Counted from the first letter of the stretch, positions 36,482-46,706 are shown. The stretch: DNA of 64,000 nucleotides from Butyrivibrio sp. (GCF_017635265.1 NZ_JAGBLU010000104.1:1-64000), one strand, 5' to 3'. The notes: a model not told the origin generated them from the letters alone. Numbers and translations: made by a program.

Positions 36482-37530
36482 AGTTAAGCATAATAGTGCC
36501 TGTTTATAATATGGCCGGTGAGGGAAAACTGGATTATTGTCTTAATAGTCTTGTGAACCAGACTATTTCAGATTATGAGATAATTGCAGTAGATGACTGT
36601 TCCACAGACAATTCATTTGAAGTGCTGCAGCGTTTTCAGGCACAGTATCCCGACAAATTTATAGCAGTACATTCGCCGGTTAATCATCATCAGGGCGGAG
36701 CCAAGAACATCGGTCTTGCCATGGCAAAAGGCGATTGGCTTGGATTTATAGATGCTGATGACTGGATTGTTCCGGATTATTATGAGAGACTTTTAAAAAA
36801 GGCCGAAGAAACAGGCGCAGATATGGTCGGCTGCGATTATTGCCTTACTGATGAGCACAGCTTTAAAGTCGGTAAAATTGTTCATAACAATAACGATAGC
36901 CAAACCGGTGTTATGAATAAAGAGCGCTATAAAAATCTGTTATTAGAGACTGGGAGTCTTGTTGTTAAGGTTTACAAAAGAAATCTGATAGTTGGTGACT
37001 ATGAGCCAGGTACAAGGGATAAACTTGATGTATTTCCTGAGGATATATTCTATGAGGATAACGCGGTAAGTAATACGTGGATGCTAAGGTCGAGGCATTT
37101 TGAGTATATTCGGGAGCCTTTGTATTTTTATTATCAGCATCAGGCTTCAACAGTCCACAGTATTTCAAGAAAGAATCTTGAAGACAGGATGACGGCAGGA
37201 AGACAGATCATCAGAGAAGCAAAGGCTAATGGTTATTTTGAAGAGTACAGAGATGAGATTGAGTTTCAATACACCGTGTTATTCTATGTAAACACTCTTT
37301 TCTCTGCTATGCCTAAAAAGTCAAAGGTAAAAGGGTGTTATGCGTTTACCAAGGCTCTGGCCGGGGAAATGAAAAAAACATTTCCGGATTTTCAAAGTAA
37401 CAGCTACTACATTGATAAGATACATCCAGAAGAGAAAAAGCTTATCGCATATCAAATGAAATCACAACTGTTTTTTTATGCCTACTACAGACTATTGTGG
37501 TTTTATAGAGATTTGAGAAGTGGAAAATAA
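36478..37530 (+). CDS. GT2 family glycosyltransferase
   Basis: A 350-residue GT-A transferase with LSIIVPVYNMAGEGKLDYCL, YEIIAVDDCSTDNS, HHQGGAKNIGLAMAKG and the DXD motif GFIDADDW. The C-terminus is helical and basic. It overlaps pseG by four bases and precedes the GT52-like gene by 6 bp. It probably extends the glycan that carries the nonulosonic acid. Confidence 0.85.
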   Translation: MKLSIIVPVYNMAGEGKLDYCLNSLVNQTISDYEIIAVDDCSTDNSFEVLQRFQAQYPDKFIAVHSPVNHHQGGAKNIGLAMAKGDWLGFIDADDWIVPDYYERLLKKAEETGADMVGCDYCLTDEHSFKVGKIVHNNNDSQTGVMNKERYKNLLLETGSLVVKVYKRNLIVGDYEPGTRDKLDVFPEDIFYEDNAVSNTWMLRSRHFEYIREPLYFYYQHQASTVHSISRKNLEDRMTAGRQIIREAKANGYFEEYRDEIEFQYTVLFYVNTLFSAMPKKSKVKGCYAFTKALAGEMKKTFPDFQSNSYYIDKIHPEEKKLIAYQMKSQLFFYAYYRLLWFYRDLRSGK

Positions 37531-37536
37531 ACCAAG

Positions 37537-38607
37537 ATGAAAGACAGAATATATGTGTGCCACACCTTCTATCATGTGTATGTGGCATGTTTGAAGGAAT
37601 TTTATATAGGAGATAAAGGAAAGGCTACACTTGTACTTTCCAAGATGTCCAATAACTTTGGCAAGATGGTTGAAAGGGCAAAAAAGAACCCGATCTTTGA
37701 TAAAGTTGTTGAGTATGATGAAAAGCTTGATACTTTTTTTCCTGAGCTTAAGCCTTTAAAGGAAGATTCAGGAAATATAGCAATCAATATGCTTAAGCGC
37801 ATCAAATTTTGCAGAAGATTCGGACAGCTTCAGGAAAAATATATTCCCATGGATTTTTCTCAGTATAGAGACATTTACGTATTTTGCGACTCTGATCCAA
37901 TAGGCTATTATCTTAATTATAAAAAGATAAAGTACCATGCCCTTGAAGATGGGCTTGACTGCATAAGATATTATGACACAGCAAGGTATGACAACAGAGG
38001 ACACTTTAAAATAAAAGCATGGATGGCGTCAATGGGACTTATCCATATTCAGAACGGATATAGCAGGTACTGTTTGGATATGGAGGTCAACGACATTTCA
38101 GTTCTTAAATATCCTTGTCCCAAATACGTGGAACTTCCCAGAAAGAATCTTACAGATAGATTGACACAGACAGAAAAGGATCTGATGCTTGATCTTTTTG
38201 TAGATGACACTAAGGAAATACAAAAGAAGGTTGCAGGAAAGACCGGGACATTGCTGGTTTTGTCAGAACCTTTATGTGACCTTGACACAAGGGCTAAAAT
38301 ATTTAAGGATATTATTCAGGAATATGGCGAGATTGAAGGTCAAAAAGCAAGCGTTATTATTAAGCAACACCCAAGAGACCTGCTGGATTATAGTCCGTTA
38401 TTCCCGGAAGCTGTTATTTTGGATGGCTCATTTCCAATGGAAATGCTAAATTTTATTGAAAATATTAAATTTGATCGTTTGGTCTCTGTATATACTGTTG
38501 TGGATTCAATTGAATTTGTGAATGAAAAGATATATTTGGGAGATGATTTTATGGATAAATATGAGGCTCCTGAGATTCACAGACAAAATGAGGCTATTAC
38601 CGACTAA
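37537..38607 (+). CDS. GT52-like transferase, predicted nonulosonic acid transferase
   Basis: A 356-residue protein. YVCHTFYHVYVACLKEFYIG at the start and the later IIKQHPRDLLDYSPLFPEA, with a basic-His-Pro-Arg-Asp core, resemble glycosyltransferase family 52 / sialyltransferase-like proteins, which use CMP-activated nonulosonic acids. Placement as the last gene after PseF, PseI and PseG fits a pseudaminyl- or related transferase. The ribosome binding site is weak. No experimental relative is known to me, so the donor is an inference. Confidence 0.6.
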   Translation: MKDRIYVCHTFYHVYVACLKEFYIGDKGKATLVLSKMSNNFGKMVERAKKNPIFDKVVEYDEKLDTFFPELKPLKEDSGNIAINMLKRIKFCRRFGQLQEKYIPMDFSQYRDIYVFCDSDPIGYYLNYKKIKYHALEDGLDCIRYYDTARYDNRGHFKIKAWMASMGLIHIQNGYSRYCLDMEVNDISVLKYPCPKYVELPRKNLTDRLTQTEKDLMLDLFVDDTKEIQKKVAGKTGTLLVLSEPLCDLDTRAKIFKDIIQEYGEIEGQKASVIIKQHPRDLLDYSPLFPEAVILDGSFPMEMLNFIENIKFDRLVSVYTVVDSIEFVNEKIYLGDDFMDKYEAPEIHRQNEAITD

Positions 38608-38693
38608 ATAAAATTGTTACTGTTAAGCTTTAACTGTGCAAATCACTTGTAGAAGCAAGCAAACTGATAAATAGTAACAGAAGGGTTTATTTT

Positions 38694-40442
38694 ATGCGAA
38701 AAATATATAAAAAAGTAATGAAGCTCCTTGATGCCAAACAAAAGAGGCAGATGGTGGGCATAGTTATAATGATGCTTATAGGTGGTGTTCTTGAATCCAT
38801 GGGAATTGCACTTATTGCCCCTGTTATGCAGGTTGTAGTCGATCCTGAGCAGATTCAGAAAAGCACTATCCTTTCTTTTATTTACAATGTATTTAATTTT
38901 TCATCTCCGACCCAGCTTGCAGCATTTATTATGGTTATGCTGATACTGGTATTTGTAATAAAGAATATATTTCTCTTTTTCATGAATGTTGTTCAGCTTA
39001 GATTCGTTTATACCAATCAGTTTGCTACATCAAGACGAATGATGATCAACTTCATGCAAAGGCCTTATGAATATTATCTTAATGCCGATACAAGCGTAAT
39101 CCAGAGAAACATAACATCTGATGTCAATAACATGTATGGACTGATCCTCAGCAGTCTTCAGCTCATAAGTGAGATTATTGTATTCATCTGCCTTGTCGCA
39201 ATTTTGATCAGTCAGGATGCTGAAATGACAATTACTATAGCGGCTTTATTAGTTTTTGTCCTTCTTGTTATCAAATACTTTATCAAGCCTGTAATGACTA
39301 AGGCCGGACAGGATAATCAGGACTATTACAGCGGTCTGTATAAGTGGATTGATGAGTCTGTTACCGGAATAAAGGAAATAAAGATAGCCAACAAAGAGAA
39401 TTATTTCATAAACGGTTATGCTGACTGCGGAGCCGGATATGTTAATGCAGTTCAGAAATACAACCTTTATAATTCCACTCCAAGACTTTTGATAGAAACA
39501 ATTGCCATTGCAGGAATGGTAGGCTATATGCTCGTTGTTATGGCAAGAGGAACAAGCCTTACTCAGCTCCTTCCGCAGCTTACAGTTTTAGCAGCTGCAG
39601 CAGCAAGACTTCTTCCCAGCGCCAACAGGATAAATAACTATCTGACTTCAATAGCGTATTTTGAGCCTTTCCTTATGAATGTAAGCGATAATCTTCAGAT
39701 GGAAATCCATGATGGTTCTATTTCATATAACAGTGAGGATTACAGGAAAAAGAAAGAAGTAGAAAAATTACCTGTACTTAAGAGCATTACCCTTGATAAT
39801 ATATCCTATAAATATCCGGGAACAGATAAATTTGTTCTTGATAATGCCGATATGGAAATTCCTGTAGGGAAGTCTGTAGGTATTGTTGGAACATCAGGTG
39901 CAGGAAAGACCACTATTGTGGATGTAATGCTCGGACTTTTAAAGCCTGTAAGCGGTCACATCTACGCAGACGGTGTTGACGTTATGGAGCATTATCCACA
40001 GTGGCTTAAAAATATTGGTTATATTCCGCAGACTATATTTATGATCGATTCTACAATCAGAAAGAACGTAGCCTTTGGTTACGCTGACGATGAAATAGAT
40101 GATAACAAGGTGTGGCAGGCTCTTAAAGAAGCTGCTCTCGATGAATTTGTAAGAAGTCTTCCTGAAGGTCTTGATACCAGAATTGGAGAAAGGGGTATCA
40201 GATTATCCGGTGGACAAAGGCAGCGAATCGGAATAGCAAGAGCTCTTTTTGAGGATCCGGAAGTTCTGGTGCTTGATGAAGCAACATCAGCTCTTGATAA
40301 TGAAACAGAAGCAGCTATTATGGATTCAATTAATCGTTTACATGGAAGGAAGACACTTGTTATTATTGCTCATAGACTTCAGACTATTGAAAAATGCGAT
40401 ATGGTTTACAGCATAACTGATGGAAAGGCCGTGATTAAATGA
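38694..40442 (+). CDS. ABC exporter, PglK-like lipid-linked glycan flippase
   Basis: A 582-residue half-transporter. The N-terminal membrane domain (six helices to ~315) starts MKLLDAKQKRQMVGIVIMML and includes GGVLESMGIALIAPVMQ, resembling PglK/WlaB, which flips lipid-linked oligosaccharides. The nucleotide-binding domain has Walker A GTSGAGKTT, signature LSGGQRQR and Walker B VLVLDEATSALD. No Wzx-type flippase was seen in the window, so this may serve one or more of the glycans made here. The acyltransferase gene overlaps it by four bases. Confidence 0.88.
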   Translation: MRKIYKKVMKLLDAKQKRQMVGIVIMMLIGGVLESMGIALIAPVMQVVVDPEQIQKSTILSFIYNVFNFSSPTQLAAFIMVMLILVFVIKNIFLFFMNVVQLRFVYTNQFATSRRMMINFMQRPYEYYLNADTSVIQRNITSDVNNMYGLILSSLQLISEIIVFICLVAILISQDAEMTITIAALLVFVLLVIKYFIKPVMTKAGQDNQDYYSGLYKWIDESVTGIKEIKIANKENYFINGYADCGAGYVNAVQKYNLYNSTPRLLIETIAIAGMVGYMLVVMARGTSLTQLLPQLTVLAAAAARLLPSANRINNYLTSIAYFEPFLMNVSDNLQMEIHDGSISYNSEDYRKKKEVEKLPVLKSITLDNISYKYPGTDKFVLDNADMEIPVGKSVGIVGTSGAGKTTIVDVMLGLLKPVSGHIYADGVDVMEHYPQWLKNIGYIPQTIFMIDSTIRKNVAFGYADDEIDDNKVWQALKEAALDEFVRSLPEGLDTRIGERGIRLSGGQRQRIGIARALFEDPEVLVLDEATSALDNETEAAIMDSINRLHGRKTLVIIAHRLQTIEKCDMVYSITDGKAVIK

Positions 40443-41551
40443 CAAAAAGAAATGTGGGCTTTGAGCTGCTCAGAATAATAGCGATGGTTATGATATTGGT
40501 GCTGCATTACAATGCTCACTGTGATACCCTTCTTCATTTAGGAGAGCCTATTACAGGAGTACAGGCTTATGCAACCATTTTGGAAGCTTTTTGTATAACA
40601 GGACTTAATACATATGTGTTTATCAGCGGCTATTTTCTCTCCGGGACGAAGGTTAGAATTTCCCGAATTTTGCAGCTTATTTGTCAGGTTTACTTTTATA
40701 CTATTCTCATTTCAATTGCCATGATCATTGCCGGCACTTATGTGGTACACCCCAATGACAACATATACAAAATAGCTCAATACATATTTCCGATTTCTTC
40801 AGAGCATTACTGGTTTATTACAGCCTATATTATCATGTACGTGTTGGCACCTGTAATGAATGCCGGAATCAATAATCTTTCAAGAAAACAGATGAAGGCA
40901 GTTATTATAGGTCTTCTTATCTGGTTCTGCATAATAAAGAGTTTTGTACCGGTAATGTTTGTGACAGATCACTATGGATATGACTTTGGCTGGTTTATAG
41001 TTCTTTATCTGATAGCAGCCTACATTCGCAAATATGATGTAAAAGTATTCTACAATGCGGGAAACAGTCTTGTTGTATTTTTTGCATCTTGTGTGATTAT
41101 TGCAGTTATGAGCTTTGTGCTCTACTATATTAACCTTACTACAGGCGGTTTTATTTATTATTCAGAAGTACCTCTTCATCTTAACTTCTTCTTTACCCTG
41201 ACAGGATCTCTTGGGCTGTTTTCTTTTTTTAGATACTACAGGGCAAAAGAAAATAAGGCAGCAGATGTTATTAGATTCGTAGCGCCATTTACCTTTGGGG
41301 TTTATCTGCTGCATATGCATATCGAAATGAAGGATAGATGGGTAGAGTGGATAGAGCATCTTATTGGACCCGTTCCGACTTACAGCGTTCCGCTTTATGC
41401 TCTGCATCTGGCTGTATCTATTATTATAATTTTTGCGGCAGGAGTATTTGTGGACTGGATACGTAAGATAATATTCGAATATGTTGGCAGAGTTTTACAT
41501 GACACATGGCTTTTTAATAAAATAAGACAATTGGATCAGGATTTATGTTAA
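40439..41551 (+). CDS. Acyltransferase-3 family O-acetyltransferase
   Basis: A 370-residue protein with about ten membrane helices. GFELLRIIAMVMILVLHYNAH carries the catalytic-region His of the acyltransferase-3 (OafA/WzyF-like) family, and TFGVYLLHMHIEM near the end is also typical. These enzymes O-acetylate polysaccharides or lipid-linked units at the membrane. Coupled by overlap to the ABC flippase upstream and to the next membrane protein downstream. Confidence 0.88.
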   Translation: MTKRNVGFELLRIIAMVMILVLHYNAHCDTLLHLGEPITGVQAYATILEAFCITGLNTYVFISGYFLSGTKVRISRILQLICQVYFYTILISIAMIIAGTYVVHPNDNIYKIAQYIFPISSEHYWFITAYIIMYVLAPVMNAGINNLSRKQMKAVIIGLLIWFCIIKSFVPVMFVTDHYGYDFGWFIVLYLIAAYIRKYDVKVFYNAGNSLVVFFASCVIIAVMSFVLYYINLTTGGFIYYSEVPLHLNFFFTLTGSLGLFSFFRYYRAKENKAADVIRFVAPFTFGVYLLHMHIEMKDRWVEWIEHLIGPVPTYSVPLYALHLAVSIIIIFAAGVFVDWIRKIIFEYVGRVLHDTWLFNKIRQLDQDLC

Positions 41552-43293
41552 AAAATATCAGGAGCTATTTTTATAATTTAAAAAAGTTTCAGGCGCCACT
41601 GGAAAGATATATTTTTCCGGTTATTTTGCTGTTGTACCCTTTGATCGGTGTTAATCAGGGCCTTGATATATCTGATACCATGTATTCCCTTGCCAATTTT
41701 GAGTTTATTGAAACTCTTAATCCAATGTGGCTCTTCTCCACATATTTTAGTAATGTAACGGGAGCATTAATAATGCACCTTCCCGGATCAGGCACGATGC
41801 TTGGATTTAGCATATATTGCAGCTTTGTAACCAGCATTATTGCTCTGTTTTCCTACTATTTCCTCAAGAAATTCATGCCCGGATGGATGATTTTTATAGG
41901 TGAATTTATAGCAGAGAGTATCTGTTTTAGTCCCAGAGTTATTCTTTACAATTATCTGACATACCTTTTCTTTACTTTAGGAACAATCCTTTTGCTGGTT
42001 GGCATATTCGGGTGGAAAAGACAGAATTTATATCTGTTTTTTGCCGGTATTTTTCTGGGACTTAACGTGATGGTAAGATTTCCCAATATTGTAGAAACGT
42101 CACTTATTTTGGTTTTATGGTTTTACGGATTTGTCACAAAAGACAGGTTCAGTGAAGTCATAAAAAGAACCGGCTTTTGTATTCTTGGATTTCTGGCAGG
42201 ATTTGGACTTCCTTTTTTATACACCGTCATAAAATATGGTCCTACAGCTTATATTCAGGGAATTGCAGGACTTTTTGGGATGACCGAAGGCGCTTCCGAT
42301 TATTCGTCAGGTGGCATGATAGGTCTTATTCTTGAAGCTTATGGTACAACCTTATCCAATATGTTTATTCTTGTTCCATGCATTGCGGCTGGGATAATTA
42401 TGTTCCTGCTTATACCGGAAAAATACGTGATGATAAAGAAAATTTTATATGTCTGTGGAATTTTGGTTCTTACAAAGTATTATTTTTCCACAGGTGTGTT
42501 TACAAGAAATTATTATTACTATGATTCCATGTTTCAGGCTGCCATGATGTTCATCATATTTGGAATAATTCTTTCAGTTACAGGAAGTCTTGGGGTTCTT
42601 AACGGAAGCAGACAGGAACAGACGCTGGCATTTACTGCACTTATGCTTATTTTGATCACACCGATAGGAAGTAATAATTACACTTTTCCTATTCTTAATA
42701 ACATGTTTTTGATTGCTCCGATAGTTCTGTGGCTTTTTAGGAGAATGATGCAAAGAGCCGGTGAAGCACATTTTAACTTCGCCTGGCAAGCCGTGTTTAC
42801 ATTTATTCTTATAGTTCTTTTTATACAGGGAGCCTTTTTCCATTTTGGATATTCATTTATGGACGGCGCAGACGGAACGCCAAGAGACAGTCTTGTAAGT
42901 ATTGATAAAGCAAAGCATATGGTTACAACTCAGTATAATGCGGAGACTTTAGAGGAGTTGTCTTTGGTCTTAAAGGAAAACAATCTTCTTGGAACAAAAG
43001 TCATTCTTTTTGGAGGCATTCCCGGAATTTCATATCTTTTTGATATGACTCCGGCTATTGATACAACGTGGCCTGATCTTGACAGCTACAGCATTGAAAA
43101 TTTTGATAATCAGCTTATGGATCTTTCAGTATCAGAAGCGCCGACACCAACTGTAATCATTGGAAAAGACATGGCAGACTATGCCAATATAGGAATGAAA
43201 TATGATATTTTAATGGACTATATTATAAATCACGGTTATAATAAAATCTTCGAGGGTGAAAGATTTATGGTATTCGCTCAGAACGACAGATAA
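41545..43293 (+). CDS. Polytopic membrane protein, probable GT-C type
   Basis: A 582-residue protein with about 12 membrane helices and a C-terminal outer soluble domain (~450-582). GVNQGLDISDTMYSLANFEF gives an acidic first outer loop and GLNVMVRFPNIVETSLI a conserved-looking arginine region, both as in GT-C enzymes, but I cannot assign a named family. It overlaps the acyltransferase gene by 7 bp and is followed by gtrA after 14 bp, so it may be the transferase partner of that flippase-like protein. Confidence 0.6.
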   Translation: MLKNIRSYFYNLKKFQAPLERYIFPVILLLYPLIGVNQGLDISDTMYSLANFEFIETLNPMWLFSTYFSNVTGALIMHLPGSGTMLGFSIYCSFVTSIIALFSYYFLKKFMPGWMIFIGEFIAESICFSPRVILYNYLTYLFFTLGTILLLVGIFGWKRQNLYLFFAGIFLGLNVMVRFPNIVETSLILVLWFYGFVTKDRFSEVIKRTGFCILGFLAGFGLPFLYTVIKYGPTAYIQGIAGLFGMTEGASDYSSGGMIGLILEAYGTTLSNMFILVPCIAAGIIMFLLIPEKYVMIKKILYVCGILVLTKYYFSTGVFTRNYYYYDSMFQAAMMFIIFGIILSVTGSLGVLNGSRQEQTLAFTALMLILITPIGSNNYTFPILNNMFLIAPIVLWLFRRMMQRAGEAHFNFAWQAVFTFILIVLFIQGAFFHFGYSFMDGADGTPRDSLVSIDKAKHMVTTQYNAETLEELSLVLKENNLLGTKVILFGGIPGISYLFDMTPAIDTTWPDLDSYSIENFDNQLMDLSVSEAPTPTVIIGKDMADYANIGMKYDILMDYIINHGYNKIFEGERFMVFAQNDR

Positions 43294-43307
43294 TAAGGAG
43301 TATTATT

Positions 43308-43763
43308 ATGAACAAACTGTTAGCGCAGATTGCTAAATTTGGTGTTGTTGGGGTAATTGCATTTATCATCGATTATGTAATCTACAGAATATTTAATGTG
43401 GTATTTGAAACTACAGGTTTTAGCATGGCTTTTCCGCAGTACTATCTGATTTCAGCACTTTTGGGATTTACTGTTTCCGTTATTGCCAACTATATCCTCA
43501 GCTTTAAGTTCGTTTTTGAGAGAAAAGAGGATATGAGCAGAAAAAAAGAGTTCGTTATTTTTCTGGTGCTCAGTATCATCGGACTTGGAATCAACGAAAT
43601 TTGTTTATTTATAGGATTTGATATTATTTATCTTAACTGGCCATGGCTTCAGAGTATTATGAGCGCAGGCTTTGCCAAGGATGTATTCTTTAAGTTTGGT
43701 GCAACCGGCGTGGTTATGGTTTATAATTTTATATCAAGAAAGATTTTCCTTGAAAAGAAATGA
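43308..43763 (+). CDS. GtrA-family membrane protein
   Basis: A 151-residue protein with four membrane helices. AKFGVVGVIAFIIDYVIYRIF and ALLGFTVSVIANYILSFKFVFE are the signature of GtrA/DPMS_TM proteins, thought to help turn over polyprenyl-phosphate-linked sugars for GT-C transferases. In phages and Gram-negative bacteria GtrA works with GtrB and a specific Gtr; here GtrB-like genes are at 17692 and 47422. AAGGAG precedes the ATG. Confidence 0.87.
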   Translation: MNKLLAQIAKFGVVGVIAFIIDYVIYRIFNVVFETTGFSMAFPQYYLISALLGFTVSVIANYILSFKFVFERKEDMSRKKEFVIFLVLSIIGLGINEICLFIGFDIIYLNWPWLQSIMSAGFAKDVFFKFGATGVVMVYNFISRKIFLEKK

Positions 43764-43790
43764 CCGGCATCAGGCAGAAAGGCGTAATTT

Positions 43791-44927
43791 ATGAGAATTA
43801 ATTTTAATGTTCCACCATACACAGGAAAAGAATTTGATTATATAAAAGAGTGTGTCGAAGCTCAGAAAATCTGCGGCGACGGAAAATATACAGCTCTTGA
43901 CAACGAGTGGATAGAGAAAAAGACAGGAGTGACAAAGGCACTTCTTACAACTTCCTGCACACATGCCACGGAAATGGCTGCAATTCTTGCAGGGATAAAA
44001 GAAGGGGATGAAGTTATCATGCCTTCATTTACCTTTGTTTCTACAGCCAACGCTTTTGCACTCAGAGGAGCCAAAATCGTATTTGTAGATATCAGACCTG
44101 ATACCATGAATATTGATGAAACCAAGATAGAAGCAGCTATAACTCCTAAAACCAGAGCAATCGTTCCTGTTCACTATGCAGGCGTAGGTTGTGAAATGGA
44201 TACTATCATGGACATTGCAAAGCGCCATAATCTTCTGGTTATAGAGGACGCTGCCCAGGGTGTAATGTCTACATATAAGGGTAAGGCTCTCGGGGCTATT
44301 GGTGATTTTGGTAACTACAGCTTCCATGAGACCAAGAACTATAGCATGGGAGAGGGTGGAGCGCTCCTTTTAAGGGATGAAACCTATGTGGATAACGCTA
44401 TCATAATCAGAGAAAAAGGAACAAATCGTACCCTTTATAAGCTTGGAAAAGTCGATAAATACAGCTGGATAGAGCTGGGCTCGTCATATCTTCCTAGTGA
44501 TATGAATGCGGCTTATCTTTATGCTCAGCTACAGTTATCTGAGGAAATTAATAACAATAGATTAAAATCATGGAACAGATATTATGATGCCTTCAGAGAT
44601 ATGGCTGATAAGGGGCTGATAGAGCTTCCTTATATTCCTGAAGAGTGTGTTCACAATGCGCACATGTTCTATATCAAGTGTAAAGACTTTGAAGAAAGAC
44701 AGGGGCTTATTGACTACCTGAAAGCCAATGACATCCTTCCTGCATCACACTATATTCCTCTTCATTCTTCTAAGGCCGGTCTTGTATACAGTGAGTTTAG
44801 AGGTGAGGATAAATACACTACTAAAGAAAGTGAGAGACTCCTTCGTCTTCCTATGTACTATAATCTCAAGGAAGAAGACCTTGATGAAGTAGTTATGAGA
44901 GTTAAGGAGTACTACAAATTTAACTGA
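43791..44927 (+). CDS. wecE: dTDP-4-amino-4,6-dideoxygalactose transaminase
   Basis: A 378-residue PLP aminotransferase that matches WecE/RffA almost throughout: DEVIMPSFTFVSTANAFALR, VFVDIRPDTMNIDETKIEAA, PVHYAGVGCEMDTIM, EDAAQGVMSTYKGKALG, SFHETKNYS with the PLP Lys182, and GEDKYTTKESERLLRLPMYY. It would turn dTDP-4-keto-6-deoxy-glucose into dTDP-Fuc4N. The RmlA/RmlB enzymes that make its substrate are not in the window. A GNAT gene three genes on (46819) could acetylate the product. Confidence 0.93.
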   Translation: MRINFNVPPYTGKEFDYIKECVEAQKICGDGKYTALDNEWIEKKTGVTKALLTTSCTHATEMAAILAGIKEGDEVIMPSFTFVSTANAFALRGAKIVFVDIRPDTMNIDETKIEAAITPKTRAIVPVHYAGVGCEMDTIMDIAKRHNLLVIEDAAQGVMSTYKGKALGAIGDFGNYSFHETKNYSMGEGGALLLRDETYVDNAIIIREKGTNRTLYKLGKVDKYSWIELGSSYLPSDMNAAYLYAQLQLSEEINNNRLKSWNRYYDAFRDMADKGLIELPYIPEECVHNAHMFYIKCKDFEERQGLIDYLKANDILPASHYIPLHSSKAGLVYSEFRGEDKYTTKESERLLRLPMYYNLKEEDLDEVVMRVKEYYKFN

Positions 44928-44942
44928 ATTTGGAGCAAAACT

Positions 44943-46706
44943 ATGGAGGAAACCAGAAAAAGCTTAAATATTATCGGGGCAGCTGCAGTAGCTGCACTTG
45001 TTATGCTATTTAGCGCTCTTTGTGGAGACTATTATTTTGATCTGAATGATGATGTTCTTATGAAAGATTTACTCTCCGGCGCCTATACAGGCGTTCCGGA
45101 GGGACACAATATACAGATGCTGTACCCGATCAGTGCCTTTATTTCTGTCCTCTACAGGATTAGTGGGGCTCTTGACTGGTACGGCATCTTTTTATGTTTT
45201 TTGCAGGCTCTTTGCGTATTTGTTATCACATATGTGGTTTTGGAAAGCTTGAAAGAAAACAGATTATGGCTTATTCCAGCAACTTCAATTCTGCTTTTTA
45301 TGCTTGGAGTTGTAGGAGCACATTTTTTATTTGTACAATACACCTTTACATGTGGATTTTTATCGGCAACGTCTGTTATTTTAATCTTCGCTCATCGGGA
45401 AAAAGACAAAAAGCTCTATTGGGCAGCGGTACTGATTGCAATAGCTTATCTTTTAAGATCCGAGATGCTTCTTTTGACACTTCCTGTTGTCCTTATGGGA
45501 ATATTGATAAAATGGGTTCTTACTAAAAAAGAATTTGCAAATTACTGTAAGCTTTTGGCGGCAATTGCAGTTATCATTCTGATAAGCCAGATTATGCACA
45601 AAGTTGCTTATTCATCAGATGAGTGGAAAATCTTTGATGACTTGTTTAATGCCAGAACAGAGCTCTATGATTTCCAATATATTCCGGAATACAATGAGAA
45701 TAAGGAGTTCTATGAAAGCATTGGGCTTTCCGAAAGTGAACAAAAACTTCTTGTCAACTACAATTTTGGTATAGATGATGAGATAAACGCCGATACACTT
45801 TGGGCGGTAGCAGATTATGCAGATGCGTTAAAAAATGATGAAATACCGCTTCTTGCGCAGCTTCGCATTGCTACAGGCAAGTATCTGTACAGATTAAGAC
45901 AGGTAACATACCAAAAGAGCTTTGAGTATCCGATGACTGATTTTCCGTGGAACATTGTATCTATGGTTTTGTATGTTGGCGTGTTACTCATGTATCTTTT
46001 CCCAAAGGAAAAGAGAGATAAAAGGAACTTTTTTCTTGTTGTAGCACTTTTGGCGCTTTTGTTTGCGTGTAGAACTACACTGTGGCTTTATATAATCGTA
46101 AGAGGAAGGGATCCCATACGAATTACGCATCCACTTTATCTCATGGAGATTTCAGTCCTTCTTGGTATGCTTATTATAAGAGCAAAAAAGAGCTTCAAAG
46201 TAGCGATGGCTGTACTGACAGCTATAGCGCTGGTTTCTCTTTCTTCTGTTCCAAATCAGGTTCATATTGTCAAAGCTGAAATGGAATCAAGAGCTAAAAT
46301 GCGACATCACTATGATGCATTGTATGAGTATTTTGCAGATAATAAGAACAATTTTTACTTTATAGATGTTTATACCGGAGTGTCCTGCGGTGAAGATATG
46401 GTGGAGGGAGAGACTTTTTTCTCTGAAAAAATGTTCAAAAATGTGGATAACTCCTATGGAAACCATGACCTCATGGGTGGATGGGCTTCAAAAAGTCCCT
46501 TGACGATTAAGAAATTTAAGGCTTATGGCTTTGAATCCATGCAGGATGCAATTCTGCTTGATAACGTTTATGTGGTTCAAAATAAATCAGAGGACATACA
46601 GTGGCTTTCTGACTATTACAATGAGAAAGGCCTCGATGTTGATATTACACAGGTGGATACCGTGGCTGAAGCTTTTGCAGTTTATTCAGTTAAGTCAGAT
46701 GGTTGA
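44943..46706 (+). CDS. Polytopic membrane protein of unknown function (GT-C-like)
   Basis: A 587-residue protein with about ten membrane helices and a C-terminal soluble domain (~455-587). The first outer loop has YYFDLNDDVLMKDLLSGAYTG, an acidic cluster as in GT-C transferases, and YLLRSEMLLLTLPVVL and LYIIVRGRDPIRITHPLYLME follow later. I do not recognise a named family. It starts 16 bp after wecE and a 15-bp perfect hairpin begins at its stop codon, so it ends this transcription block. Confidence 0.55.
   Translation: MEETRKSLNIIGAAAVAALVMLFSALCGDYYFDLNDDVLMKDLLSGAYTGVPEGHNIQMLYPISAFISVLYRISGALDWYGIFLCFLQALCVFVITYVVLESLKENRLWLIPATSILLFMLGVVGAHFLFVQYTFTCGFLSATSVILIFAHREKDKKLYWAAVLIAIAYLLRSEMLLLTLPVVLMGILIKWVLTKKEFANYCKLLAAIAVIILISQIMHKVAYSSDEWKIFDDLFNARTELYDFQYIPEYNENKEFYESIGLSESEQKLLVNYNFGIDDEINADTLWAVADYADALKNDEIPLLAQLRIATGKYLYRLRQVTYQKSFEYPMTDFPWNIVSMVLYVGVLLMYLFPKEKRDKRNFFLVVALLALLFACRTTLWLYIIVRGRDPIRITHPLYLMEISVLLGMLIIRAKKSFKVAMAVLTAIALVSLSSVPNQVHIVKAEMESRAKMRHHYDALYEYFADNKNNFYFIDVYTGVSCGEDMVEGETFFSEKMFKNVDNSYGNHDLMGGWASKSPLTIKKFKAYGFESMQDAILLDNVYVVQNKSEDIQWLSDYYNEKGLDVDITQVDTVAEAFAVYSVKSDG

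Noticed and set aside
43791..44927. Aminotransferase considered as PseC for the pseudaminic pathway
   Set aside because: Its sequence follows WecE/RffA closely along its whole length (for example the TNR, DKY and GEDKYTTKESERL regions), so a dTDP-sugar substrate is more likely.
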